Positions 40,592-49,129 of a stretch of 64,000 bases of DNA are shown piece after piece. The notes beneath the pieces are model-generated. The model did no database searches, was not told the DNA's origin, and saw nothing but the letters and a program-made list of their open reading frames with translations. A program made the translations under genes and the position numbers. Each line of letters begins with the position of its first letter. The stretch's first letter is position 1. This DNA is from Lachnospiraceae bacterium (lineage in GTDB: Bacteria > Bacillota > Clostridia > Lachnospirales > Lachnospiraceae), in NCBI GenBank assembly GCA_900168235.1, contig FUZG01000005.1:1-64000 (forward strand), given 5' to 3'.

Positions 40592-40616
40592 CAATTTTTT
40601 GCAAAGAAAATGCACA

Positions 40617-40642
40617 GAAAAAAGCTGCCTCTTTCGAGACAG
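40617..40642 (-). terminator. Terminator of the clpX/lspA-like pair
   Basis: Minus strand AGCTGTCTC-GAAA-GAGGCAGCT hairpin followed by TTTTTTCTG, 12 nt after the stop. Confidence 0.88.
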
Positions 40643-40654
40643 CTCTTATCATCG

Positions 40655-41203
40655 TTAATCTTCGTCTTTATCCAGGATTTCTGCGGCTGTTATCATCGCA
40701 GCTCCTGTATAGATCTCAAGATCACCTACGTTATATACATATTTTCTAAAGGGCAGATAATCCACCACATATCTATGGCGTACTCTGTCGAGAGTGTTGC
40801 TCAGTGCTCCGCCGAGTATCAGCGCCCAGCCAAGCTTCTTACTCTTCTTTTTAAGAAATGGGATACGTCCTGCTATAAACATCGTGAATACCGCTGCCAC
40901 AAAAGCTACGATACCGGGATGCTTTTTCATGCGTTCTCCCGCAAATCCGCTGTTATGAATGACTTCCTTGAAACGGAAACCTTTATGCTCTTTGTACTCT
41001 GAATCAAGATCAAAGTAGTCCTGTGCTTCCGCTGTGATATTATCCGGATTTTCTTCTTTGTACTGCTTTTCCGCAAAGTGCTTTAGACAGAGATCAACTG
41101 CCGCTGCCGCGACCGCTATCCTGTACCACACTGCGTTTTCTTTCAGAACTTTCAATATGACACCCGGTTCTGCTTTTTTAAGGAACTCCTTTATGTCACT
41201 CAT
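40655..41203 (-). CDS. Signal peptidase II-like membrane protein
   Basis: A 182-residue integral membrane protein resembling lipoprotein signal peptidase (LspA) in its second half. GGALSNTLDRVRHRYVVDYL near 133 corresponds to the GNxxDR block with the first catalytic Asp, and YNVGDLEIYTGAAM near 155 to the NxAD block with the second. HNSGFAGE near 84 resembles the NxGAAF loop. About four hydrophobic segments are present. The sequence is divergent (long charged stretch near 45-82), so it may be a specialised or second LspA; several lipoproteins in the window would be substrates. The start overlaps the clpX stop by 8 nt, so the two are translationally coupled. Confidence 0.7.
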   Translation of the reverse strand: MSDIKEFLKKAEPGVILKVLKENAVWYRIAVAAAAVDLCLKHFAEKQYKEENPDNITAEAQDYFDLDSEYKEHKGFRFKEVIHNSGFAGERMKKHPGIVAFVAAVFTMFIAGRIPFLKKKSKKLGWALILGGALSNTLDRVRHRYVVDYLPFRKYVYNVGDLEIYTGAAMITAAEILDKDED

Positions 41204-42830
41204 TTACTGCGTCTTCCTTCTTTTCCTCGATTTTTGATACCTGTTCTGCTTCAAGCTCGGCTACGCCGCGAAGGTCAATGACAGGACCGCCTGAACCCTC
41301 CACAAATTCTTTTGTGATTGTCACGCGTCCGATATTGTCATCCTTCGGAACTTCAAACATGATATCAAGCATAAATGCCTCAATGATAGAGCGAAGTGCT
41401 CTCGCACCTGTGTCGCGCTTCATTGCCTTTGCAGCGATAGCGTGAAGGGCATCATCTGTAAAACGGAGCTGTACTTCATCCATTTCCAGCAGGTCTTCGT
41501 ACTGGCGGATGATGGCATTTTTAGGTTCCCGAAGGATACGCACCATGCTGTCTTCCGTGAGACCTTCCATAGGACATGTGATAGGAAGACGTCCCAGGAA
41601 CTCAGGGATCATACCGAAAGAACGAAGATCCTCAGTAGTAACTTTCTTCAGGATATCTTTTTCCTTATCCCAGTGATCCTTAAGCTCTGCATTGAAACCG
41701 ATAGATGTTTCCTTGCGGAGACGTGCTCTTATGAGCTCATCGAGATCCGGGAATGCACCGCCGCAGATAAAGAGGATATTTCTGGTATTTACCTTTACCA
41801 TGGGTACCATTGCGTTCTTGGAATTTGCGCCTACCGGAACCTCGACTTCTGCGCCTTCCAGAAGCTTCAGCATACCCTGCTGTACGCTCTCACCGCTTAC
41901 GTCACGGCTTGTGGAATTTTTCTTCTTTGCGATCTTGTCGATCTCATCGATGAAAATGATACCGCGCTCTGCACGCTCTACGTCATTATCTGCTGCTGCG
42001 AGAAGCTTTGATACAACGGATTCGATATCGTCACCGATGTAGCCTGCTTCGGTAAGGCTCGTTGCATCAGCGATCGCAAGCGGTACCTGAAGGAGCTTCG
42101 CAAGTGTCTGTACAAGATAAGTCTTTCCGCATCCTGTAGGACCGAGGAGAAGGATATTGGACTTATCGATCTCTGACTTATTCTTTCCGCTGACCTCGGC
42201 ATTTATACGCTTAAAGTGGTTGTATACCGCAACGGATACGACCTTCTTTGCATGATCCTGTCCGATGACATACTCATCAAGCATCTTTTTCAGAGCATGA
42301 GGCTTCGGGATCTTGTGGAAATCAAATTCTTTTTCAATGTCCTCTTTTGAAGACTTGTGGACTTTTCCGGTCTGTCCCTGCATAGGACCGCCGAAATCAC
42401 CGAGATTTAAGAACTGGATATTCGGAAATCCGGGGATACCGAATCCGCCGCTCTTTTTACCTGATGTTTCTTTCTTTTCAGGATTCTCAGTGTCAGGCTC
42501 CTTCTTGTCTTTTGCTTCAACCGGTTCACCATCTTCTTTTTTCTCGATGGTCACGTCCTCTGACTCTGCCTTTTCAACAGCTCCCTGGGCCGCTGCCTGA
42601 TCTAAACCTGCCATGAATGAAGAATAGTCCATGGGCATACCGCTAAGCTGCGACAGGGTTCCGAGATCCAGACTTCCTATCTGATCCATAAAACGCTGCA
42701 TGCAGTCATTGCATATATTCATATTATTGGGGAAATGGAGCATTTTTCCGGCTACTGTATCGGGTCTCCGGCATACTGTGCAGATCTCCACTTCAGTTTT
42801 CGTATTCTTTTCGTCTTTGTTATCGCTCAT
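41196..42830 (-). CDS. clpX: ClpX-type AAA+ unfoldase with extended linker
   Basis: A 544-residue ATP-dependent unfoldase of the ClpXP protease. The N-terminal zinc domain has two Cys pairs (CTVC near 17, CNDC near 40). The linker between it and the AAA+ domain is unusually long, about 100 residues of acidic and Lys-rich low complexity plus a Gly/Pro-Phe patch (about 75-170); ClpX is usually 410-430 residues. Walker A is GPTGCGKT near 230 (usual form GPTGSGKT), Walker B FIDEIDKIAKK near 300. The IGF ClpP-docking loop is present (ETSIGFNAE near 378), so it should still dock ClpP. No clpP is next to it. Upstream lies a hairpin ending the htrA gene. Confidence 0.9.
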   Translation of the reverse strand: MSDNKDEKNTKTEVEICTVCRRPDTVAGKMLHFPNNMNICNDCMQRFMDQIGSLDLGTLSQLSGMPMDYSSFMAGLDQAAAQGAVEKAESEDVTIEKKEDGEPVEAKDKKEPDTENPEKKETSGKKSGGFGIPGFPNIQFLNLGDFGGPMQGQTGKVHKSSKEDIEKEFDFHKIPKPHALKKMLDEYVIGQDHAKKVVSVAVYNHFKRINAEVSGKNKSEIDKSNILLLGPTGCGKTYLVQTLAKLLQVPLAIADATSLTEAGYIGDDIESVVSKLLAAADNDVERAERGIIFIDEIDKIAKKKNSTSRDVSGESVQQGMLKLLEGAEVEVPVGANSKNAMVPMVKVNTRNILFICGGAFPDLDELIRARLRKETSIGFNAELKDHWDKEKDILKKVTTEDLRSFGMIPEFLGRLPITCPMEGLTEDSMVRILREPKNAIIRQYEDLLEMDEVQLRFTDDALHAIAAKAMKRDTGARALRSIIEAFMLDIMFEVPKDDNIGRVTITKEFVEGSGGPVIDLRGVAELEAEQVSKIEEKKEDAVNE

Positions 42831-42899
42831 GTTCCTTGTCTTTCTATAAAAAGATTCTGTTTTTACGGTACTGACCGCAATGTTTATGATAACACTAAA

Positions 42900-42922
42900 G
42901 GGACTGTTGCAACAACAGCCCC
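42900..42922 (-). terminator. Hairpin after htrA
   Basis: GGGACTGTTG pairs with CAACAGCCCC around a short loop; the minus-strand tail CCCTTTAGTGTT is weakly T-rich. It lies about 55 nt after the htrA stop. Confidence 0.5.
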
Positions 42923-42976
42923 TATGTGAAGAATCTATTAACTTTTCAGGTAAAAAATATAATCTTTATGCTCTAT

Positions 42977-44779
42977 TTACCAGAGACCATTGAAGAAATC
43001 ATTGAAATCCTTGATATTACCGTAGCCGTTCTGTTCCTGCTGCTGTGAATTGTCCTGCTCTTCAGTCTTCTGTTCCTCAGAGGATGATGAACCGCCGTTT
43101 GAGCCCTTTGCATCTGTAAGGGTTACAGTGTACTTTTTCTCGGTATAACCAAAACTGTCGCCATTGGGTTTCTGAACAACAACTTCGACTTTATCGCCAG
43201 CTTTATAATACTCAAGGAGATTCTGCAGCTGCTCCATGGTCTGAACCGTCTGACCGTCAAAGCTTGTGATGATATCCTTTTCCTCGAGTCCTGCGATCTC
43301 TGCACCGGTTCCCTTGTAGATCTTTGCTACATATACGCCGCGGGGCATATTGTACTGCTCTGAGATCTCGCTTGTAACGTTATAACCGCCGATTCCGAGA
43401 TAACCTCTGTCCTCATCAGATACCTTTATCTTTGTATTCTGATTCATGAGCTGCTCTATGATGGGCTTTGCTGTTGAAATAGGTATTGCATATCCCATGC
43501 CTTCGATCTGGGCACTTGCGAGCTTAGCTTCGTTAATGCCGATGAGGTTTCCGTTCATATCGAGGAGCGCACCGCCTGAGTTACCGGGATTTATAGCCGC
43601 ATCTGTCTGAATGAGCTTGTGTGTGCCGTTATCAAGAGTAAACTCTCTGTTCAGCGCACTTACGATACCTGTTGTAACCGACTGACCGTATCCAAGAGCA
43701 TTACCGATGGCAACTACCTGCTGGCCAACCTTCAGCTTATCAGAATCGCCGAGTGTTGCGATCTTTATGGCGCTTATGGTGTCGGAAGAGAGACTGCTCT
43801 TTTCTACTGCGATGACAGCGATATCATTACTCTCATCCTCGCCCTTGATATTTGCCTCTACAGTGGTTCCGTCCACAAACTGTACGCCAAGGGAATCTGC
43901 ATCACTTACAACGTGCTCATTTGTCACGATGAGAAGCTCTTCACCATTATCTCCTACGATGATACCGGAACCTGCTGACTGCTCAGGCTTGCTGTACTGC
44001 TGGCCCCAGAAATCCTGAACTACCGAAGTATATTCATTTGTGATAGCTACTACTGCCGGCATAACGGTCTCGGCTACGGATGAAACATCCGTTGCGCCTG
44101 TTGTTGCTACACTTGTGGTCGTAGCTGTGGCAGTCACTTTTCCGTCAACTGTGTTTGCGCTGGTTGTTCCCGCAACAGCTGCCGATTTTCCGCTTTCTTC
44201 AGGAACAGTCTGCTGAATCTCTGTTTTTGAGCTTCCCATTCCTGTGATGAGGTTTGTCACATAGAGACCTGTTCCTGCAAACGCACCGAATATCAGTCCC
44301 AGTGCAACTGCTCCAAGTGCCTTTTTCCAAAAAGCACCTTTTTTCTTCGGAGGTCTTCCCGCACCTGAATTTATCGGATTATTCGGAATATGCGAATTGC
44401 CGTTTCCCGAAAATCTGTAGTCATTATAGCGGTTCGCGCTGTTTGTTCCGGTGGAGCCTACATTCGGATAACCGTTATTGTAGGTATTTCCATAGCTTCC
44501 GCTCATGCCGGCGTTCATATTCTGTCTGTTATATCCTGCACCCTGAGGATTGTTATATGACGCTCCGTTATATGATGCTCCGTTATAAGCGTTTCTCTGG
44601 CTATTGTAACCGGTACTGCTGAAACCTGTATTCTGACCGCTGTAGGAAGCGTTTGGTATCTCTGATGTGGTGTTTACCTTTTCCGCGGATCCCGTGATCT
44701 CACTTTCGTTTCCGCTGTCTGTGCTTACTGAACTGTCGGTGTACTCACCATACTCGTTTTTGTTTTGCTCTTCATTCAT
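42977..44779 (-). CDS. HtrA/DegP-type membrane serine protease with PDZ domain
   Basis: A 600-residue quality-control protease facing the outside of the cell. The cytoplasmic N-terminus (about 1-155) is disordered and very rich in Asn, Gly, Ser and Tyr. One TM helix (about 160-185) and a Thr/Ala-rich linker follow. The trypsin-like domain (about 230-430) has the full triad: TNEHVV (His), NDIAVIAV (Asp) and NPGNSGGAL (Ser). One PDZ domain (about 455-550) precedes a Gln/Asn-rich tail. AGAGGGA precedes the ATG at 44779; the frame from 44833 has no site. Probably removes misfolded exported proteins under envelope stress. Confidence 0.93.
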   Translation of the reverse strand: MNEEQNKNEYGEYTDSSVSTDSGNESEITGSAEKVNTTSEIPNASYSGQNTGFSSTGYNSQRNAYNGASYNGASYNNPQGAGYNRQNMNAGMSGSYGNTYNNGYPNVGSTGTNSANRYNDYRFSGNGNSHIPNNPINSGAGRPPKKKGAFWKKALGAVALGLIFGAFAGTGLYVTNLITGMGSSKTEIQQTVPEESGKSAAVAGTTSANTVDGKVTATATTTSVATTGATDVSSVAETVMPAVVAITNEYTSVVQDFWGQQYSKPEQSAGSGIIVGDNGEELLIVTNEHVVSDADSLGVQFVDGTTVEANIKGEDESNDIAVIAVEKSSLSSDTISAIKIATLGDSDKLKVGQQVVAIGNALGYGQSVTTGIVSALNREFTLDNGTHKLIQTDAAINPGNSGGALLDMNGNLIGINEAKLASAQIEGMGYAIPISTAKPIIEQLMNQNTKIKVSDEDRGYLGIGGYNVTSEISEQYNMPRGVYVAKIYKGTGAEIAGLEEKDIITSFDGQTVQTMEQLQNLLEYYKAGDKVEVVVQKPNGDSFGYTEKKYTVTLTDAKGSNGGSSSSEEQKTEEQDNSQQQEQNGYGNIKDFNDFFNGLW

Positions 44780-44869
44780 TGTTTTATCCCTCTTTTCATA
44801 AGTATTCTGTGTTACATGAAGATACAATCCCAACCAGTCTGGCTACTGCAAACTAACTAACTGCAGTAA

Positions 44870-44905
44870 ATGCCTGTACAAAGTTTCTATCCTTTGTACA
44901 GGCAT
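44870..44905 (-). terminator. Hairpin after glmS
   Basis: ATGCCTGTACAAAG pairs with CTTTGTACAGGCAT around an 8-nt loop. The minus-strand tail (TTTACTGC) is only weakly T-rich, 64 nt past the glmS stop. Confidence 0.6.
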
Positions 44906-44968
44906 ATCTTAGCAACCAGTTGTGTTCAATTTGTGTTTCAATTCTTATAAATCTATGACTTGGAATTT

Positions 44969-46795
44969 TTATTCCACAGTTACAGACTTTGCAAGGTTTC
45001 TCGGATGATCCACGTCGTAGCCCTTTCCGAGAGATACATAGTATCCAAAAAGCTGGAGCGGGATAACTGCCAGTGAGTTTGTGAAGTACTGGTCTGTTTC
45101 AGGGATATAAACTGCGTAGTCCGCAGCCTTTTCAATATCCGGGTTATCCACGTTTGTGACTGCCATTACGAAAGCACCGCGCGCCTTTACCTCACGGATA
45201 TTTGAAATAGTCTTGTCATAAAGGTCCTTCTGAGTCACAACAGCAACTACCAGAGTTCCCTCTTCGATAAGGGAGATAGTACCGTGCTTCAGCTCACCTG
45301 CTGCGTATGCCTCGGAGTGAACATAGGAGATCTCCTTGAGCTTCAGTGAGCCCTCAAGAGAGATCGCATAGTCGATTCCGCGTCCGATAAAGAATACGTC
45401 CTTTGCAGCTGTATATCTGTTTGCAAACTTCTGGATCTTTTCCTTTTCGCCAAGGAGAAGATCGATCTGCTGAGGGAGCTTACGAAGATCATGGATATAT
45501 GCCGCAAGCTGCTTATCGTCAATCGTTCCGCGGACTGATGCAAACTTTAATGCGATAAGGTACAGAGCGATGAGCTGTGCGCTGTAAGCCTTTGTTGTTG
45601 CAACAGAGATCTCAGGGCCTGCCCATGTGTACATAACCTTGTCAGCTTCACGCGCGATGGAGGAACCAACAACGTTTACGATAGCGAGGACCTGACAGCC
45701 CTTTCTGTGAGCTTCTTCTATAGCTGCCTTTGTATCTGCTGTCTCACCGGACTGGGAGATAACGATAACAAGGTCTGAAGGATCAAGGAGCGGATCACGA
45801 TAACGGAACTCAGATGCGATATCTACATTAACCGGAATCCTTGCCATTCCTTCGATCACGTACTTTGCAGTAACACCTGTGTGATAAGCTGAACCGCAGG
45901 CAACGATGTGGATCTTTCCGATGGAACGGATCTCTTCATCAGTCATCTTGAGCTCATCGATAACTACCTTATTGTCACGGATCCTGGGATTAAGGGTATC
46001 ACGAACAGTCTTCGGCTCCTCGTAGATCTCCTTCAGCATGAAGTACTCATAACCGCCCTTTTCAGCAGCATCAGCATCCCACTTAATCTCGATCTCTTCC
46101 TTCTCGATCTCTTCTGCATCAGAGTCATAGAAGTGTGCGCCCTTTTCTGTAAGGACTGCGATCTCCTCTTCTCCGATGTAGTAAACGTTTCTGGTGTACT
46201 TTAAGAGAGCTGTCGCGTCAGATGCGATAAAGCATCCGTTGTCGTTTTTTGCAACGATAAGGGGGCTTGACTTTCTGGCTGCATAAATCTCATCCGGATG
46301 ATCTGCAAAAATGATACCGAGTGAGTATGAGCCTTCGATCCTCTGGATGACCTTGGAAATGGTCTCCAGCGGATTTCCGTTGTAATAATAGTCAAGAAGA
46401 TGCGGGATAACCTCTGTATCTGTCTCTGAACGGAACTCATAACCCTTATTCTTAAGCTTCTTCTTAAGGCTGATATAGTTTTCGATGATACCGTTATGTA
46501 CAACAGCGATAGTGCCCTCTTTATTTGTATGAGGGTGAGAGTTTACGTTAGACGGCTCTCCGTGTGTTGCCCATCTTGTATGTCCGATACCTGCATGACC
46601 CGGAACTGTCTCTCCTCCGCGTGTTATCTCTTTTAGCACCTGCAGACGTCCCATAGCCTTTGCAACGTTTACCTTTTCGCCGTCGTACACTGCCATACCT
46701 GCTGAGTCATAGCCTCTGTACTCGAGCTTTTCAAGTCCCTCCAGAATGATCTCAGCCGCACGCTGCTTTCCTATATATCCTACGATTCCACACAT
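44969..46795 (-). CDS. glmS: Glutamine-fructose-6-phosphate aminotransferase (isomerising)
   Basis: A 608-residue enzyme that makes glucosamine-6-phosphate, the first step to UDP-GlcNAc for peptidoglycan and surface sugars. The glutaminase domain begins CGIVGYIG after the start Met, with the catalytic Cys2; HTRWATHGEPS near 73 and NSHPH follow. Two SIS sugar-isomerase domains follow (about 285-420 with SQSGETADT near 350, and 455-590 with GRGIDYAISLEGSLKLKEISY near 472). Ends at the usual AKSVTVE. AAAGGAAT precedes the ATG. No glmS ribozyme fits, as the upstream gene ends only 15 nt away. Confidence 0.97.
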   Translation of the reverse strand: MCGIVGYIGKQRAAEIILEGLEKLEYRGYDSAGMAVYDGEKVNVAKAMGRLQVLKEITRGGETVPGHAGIGHTRWATHGEPSNVNSHPHTNKEGTIAVVHNGIIENYISLKKKLKNKGYEFRSETDTEVIPHLLDYYYNGNPLETISKVIQRIEGSYSLGIIFADHPDEIYAARKSSPLIVAKNDNGCFIASDATALLKYTRNVYYIGEEEIAVLTEKGAHFYDSDAEEIEKEEIEIKWDADAAEKGGYEYFMLKEIYEEPKTVRDTLNPRIRDNKVVIDELKMTDEEIRSIGKIHIVACGSAYHTGVTAKYVIEGMARIPVNVDIASEFRYRDPLLDPSDLVIVISQSGETADTKAAIEEAHRKGCQVLAIVNVVGSSIAREADKVMYTWAGPEISVATTKAYSAQLIALYLIALKFASVRGTIDDKQLAAYIHDLRKLPQQIDLLLGEKEKIQKFANRYTAAKDVFFIGRGIDYAISLEGSLKLKEISYVHSEAYAAGELKHGTISLIEEGTLVVAVVTQKDLYDKTISNIREVKARGAFVMAVTNVDNPDIEKAADYAVYIPETDQYFTNSLAVIPLQLFGYYVSLGKGYDVDHPRNLAKSVTVE

Positions 46796-46810
46796 AATGG
46801 TATTCCTTTC

Positions 46811-47812
46811 TCAAAGTCCTTCTTTATTCTTTCCGTATCCTGCATATACATCATCGGGAACCTGTGTCAGATCCCAATAACGTGTCCAGTAGGAACGGTT
46901 GGAAGTAAATTTCCAGATTATCTTTTTACTCAAGGACTTATATCTTAACCCTAACTTAAATCCCAGGTATCTCGCTGCACAATGCACTATCATTATCGGT
47001 ATATACCAGACTTTTCCCGAGCCTACAAGGGTATCGATATAACCCTTAACAAGGCGCACGCCTTCTTTTTCGCTCTTTACTCCCGCAAAAACTTCGGGAT
47101 GGTCTGCCTGAGACACACCGAGATCAAAATTTCTCTTAAACTGCTGTTTAGCTTTATAGTTATGGGAATGTACTACCTGCGCCTTTGATGCGTAGTAGAC
47201 CTTTTTTCCGTCATTTACGACTCCTGCCGCAAATACCATATCCTCATTAAAAATAGCACGTGTTACAAATCTGCCGGAATTTTCAAAGTAGGATCTTCTG
47301 TAGCAGGCGCATACATCCGAGCAAAAATAGGTTTTTATTCCCAGCTCAGAAAACGTTTTACTATCCTGAACCCTGTCGTGATCCGGGTAGTTAAAGCCCC
47401 TGTTGTACACTTCCATGGGACCTGCATCCTTGTCAGGGAGCTGTCTTGCGTAGCTCACCTGTACATCGGGATCTTCCATGGGGCGCAGAAGTTCCTCTAT
47501 CAGATATTCATCAGCAGGAACTGCATCCTGCGTCATATATACAAGGTAGTCAGAAGAGGAATAATCCGCTGCATGGCTTCTGGTGGCGCCATGATCGAAC
47601 TCCTTTCTGGACAGATGGTGGATCTCTGCATTAGGGTTCTGATCCACGAATCGTGTTCCATAAAGAAGTCTCTCGAGGTATTTCTCTTCGGTATTCATAA
47701 TGATAATGCGGTTCGGTTGTACCGTCTGCTTCTGCAGCATACCCATAAGATCAAGAAACTTCTGATCAGGGTGGTATGTTAGAACCACAACGTCAACTGT
47801 CTTCTCACTCAT
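46811..47812 (-). CDS. Family-2 glycosyltransferase, rhamnosyltransferase-like
   Basis: A 333-residue GT-A glycosyltransferase. The nucleotide-binding opening VDVVVLTYHPDQKFLDLM, FDHGATRSHAA near 75, and YLVYMTQDAVPADEYLIEEL near 92 (TQDA in the DxD place) match the dTDP-rhamnose transferase group (WbbL/RfbN-like). GRFVTRAIFNEDMVFAAG near 180 is the acceptor-side block. It probably adds rhamnose to a lipid-linked surface glycan. The ATG at 47812 has GGAG 9 nt upstream. It lies just ahead of glmS and after the LCP gene's terminator. Confidence 0.88.
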   Translation of the reverse strand: MSEKTVDVVVLTYHPDQKFLDLMGMLQKQTVQPNRIIIMNTEEKYLERLLYGTRFVDQNPNAEIHHLSRKEFDHGATRSHAADYSSSDYLVYMTQDAVPADEYLIEELLRPMEDPDVQVSYARQLPDKDAGPMEVYNRGFNYPDHDRVQDSKTFSELGIKTYFCSDVCACYRRSYFENSGRFVTRAIFNEDMVFAAGVVNDGKKVYYASKAQVVHSHNYKAKQQFKRNFDLGVSQADHPEVFAGVKSEKEGVRLVKGYIDTLVGSGKVWYIPIMIVHCAARYLGFKLGLRYKSLSKKIIWKFTSNRSYWTRYWDLTQVPDDVYAGYGKNKEGL

Positions 47813-47835
47813 TAAGCTTATCTCCACTGCCTCAC

Positions 47836-47880
47836 AAGAGGCGCCGATGTCCTTACTGAAAAAGACATCCGCGCCTCTTT
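47836..47880 (-). terminator. Terminator after the LCP gene
   Basis: AAGAGGCGC-GATGTC pairs with GACATC-GCGCCTCTT around a loop of about 12 nt, 15 nt past the LCP stop. The T-run is short on the minus strand, so some readthrough into the glycosyltransferase is possible. Confidence 0.75.
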
Positions 47881-47894
47881 ACTTGATCGTACGG

Positions 47895-48992
47895 TCAGAC
47901 GCCGTTCTTGGTCCTGTCTGACTGAATTTTAGAACTTATATCCTGTACTGTCTGACTCGGAGAATACTCAGAATCACCATACAGGAACTGGTGTAACTCG
48001 ATAACATTCTGAGAGAAGTTATCTGCAACTACAGAACTTCCTGCCTTACCCATGTTACCTGTTACTCTTTCAAACGGGAAACCGCTCTGGTCGCCAAGCT
48101 TATATGTAGCAGCTTTGATCGCATACTCCATGATCTGGTCTTTTGAAAAGCTTGTGCTGCAAAGCGGGAATACATCATCAACGATAGCATTAAGAGTGGA
48201 TACATCAGCAGCCATTGCCTTTTCAGCAAGCTGTGTCAGTACTGTACGCTGTCTCTCTGCACGCTTGAAGTCATCACCCTTTGTGTATCTGATACGGCAG
48301 TATGATGTAGCCTGGAGACCGTTAAGGGTCTGGAGACCTGCCGACTTGATATCTACGATATCACTCTGCTTGATGCCGATAGCCTCAGCAGTTCCGATCT
48401 GGTAGTCATTAAGGAAGTGGATCTCTTCCTCAGTGATATTGATTTCTACACCGCCAAGATCATCGATGGTATCTACAAGAGCCTTAAATCCGACAGTTAC
48501 ATAACCGTCGATATGCAGATCCATGTTTGTATTCAGCATCTGGATCGCCTGTGTGGGACCGCCTGCAGAATACGCTGAGTTTGCCTTGTTGTATGTGTCA
48601 TTACCAATATTCAGGTATGTATCACGGAATACGGAACAAAGCTTTACTTCACCTGTTTTATTATTAAGTGAAGCGATCATGATCGTATCTGTACGTGCGC
48701 CTTTTCCAAGGTTTGTATCGCGGGAGTCAACTCCGAACAGGGCAATATTTGTATATCCGTCCATGTTCCAGCTGTCATTTGTCTTATCATCGATCTGAGC
48801 CTGAACTTCATCATTAACTGTTGCACTGATGACATCCTTCTTATTTCCGGTATCTGCCAGGTCCAGCTTATATACTACAAACAACGCTCCGACGAGAATA
48901 AGAAGAACTAAGATCTCTACTGCAAAAAGAATCCTTCTCTTTCTCCTTCTCGCCCTTTTCCGGCCGGATCTTCTCCTACTATTGTCTGACAT
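47895..48992 (-). CDS. LytR-CpsA-Psr family glycopolymer ligase
   Basis: A 365-residue membrane-anchored enzyme that attaches teichoic acids or capsule from undecaprenyl phosphate to peptidoglycan. A very basic N-terminus (RRRSGRKRARRRKRR) precedes one TM helix (about 23-45). The LCP domain (about 80-270) has the pyrophosphate-binding Arg and Asp residues in FGVDSRD, GARTDTIMIASLN near 102, KLCSVFRDTYLNI near 118 and YCRIRYTKGDDFKRAERQR near 230. AGAGGGA precedes the ATG. Placed after the priming transferase, it is the likely final ligase for the polysaccharide of this cluster. Confidence 0.95.
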   Translation of the reverse strand: MSDNSRRRSGRKRARRRKRRILFAVEILVLLILVGALFVVYKLDLADTGNKKDVISATVNDEVQAQIDDKTNDSWNMDGYTNIALFGVDSRDTNLGKGARTDTIMIASLNNKTGEVKLCSVFRDTYLNIGNDTYNKANSAYSAGGPTQAIQMLNTNMDLHIDGYVTVGFKALVDTIDDLGGVEINITEEEIHFLNDYQIGTAEAIGIKQSDIVDIKSAGLQTLNGLQATSYCRIRYTKGDDFKRAERQRTVLTQLAEKAMAADVSTLNAIVDDVFPLCSTSFSKDQIMEYAIKAATYKLGDQSGFPFERVTGNMGKAGSSVVADNFSQNVIELHQFLYGDSEYSPSQTVQDISSKIQSDRTKNGV

Positions 48993-49030
48993 GACTATCC
49001 CTCTTAATCAAATGTACTTTATCAAAAATC

Positions 49031-49053
49031 AAAAAACACCCCTTGGGGGCACT
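49031..49053 (-). terminator. Terminator between the priming transferase and LCP genes
   Basis: Minus strand GTGCCCC-CAA-GGGGTG hairpin, partly with G-T pairs, followed by TTTTTTGATTTTTG. It lies inside the LCP leader, so it could attenuate LCP expression or mark the end of a transcript from the left neighbour. Confidence 0.5.
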
Positions 49054-49129
49054 TAACCCAAAAAATATAACTCACCATCCTCTGAATGTCAAGGAATGGC
49101 TTATTCGATTGTATACACAATTCAGCGCT

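Noticed and set aside
46796-46810. glmS ribozyme upstream of glmS
   Set aside because: Only 15 nt separate glmS from the preceding gene, too little for the ribozyme, and no core sequence is visible in the coding end.
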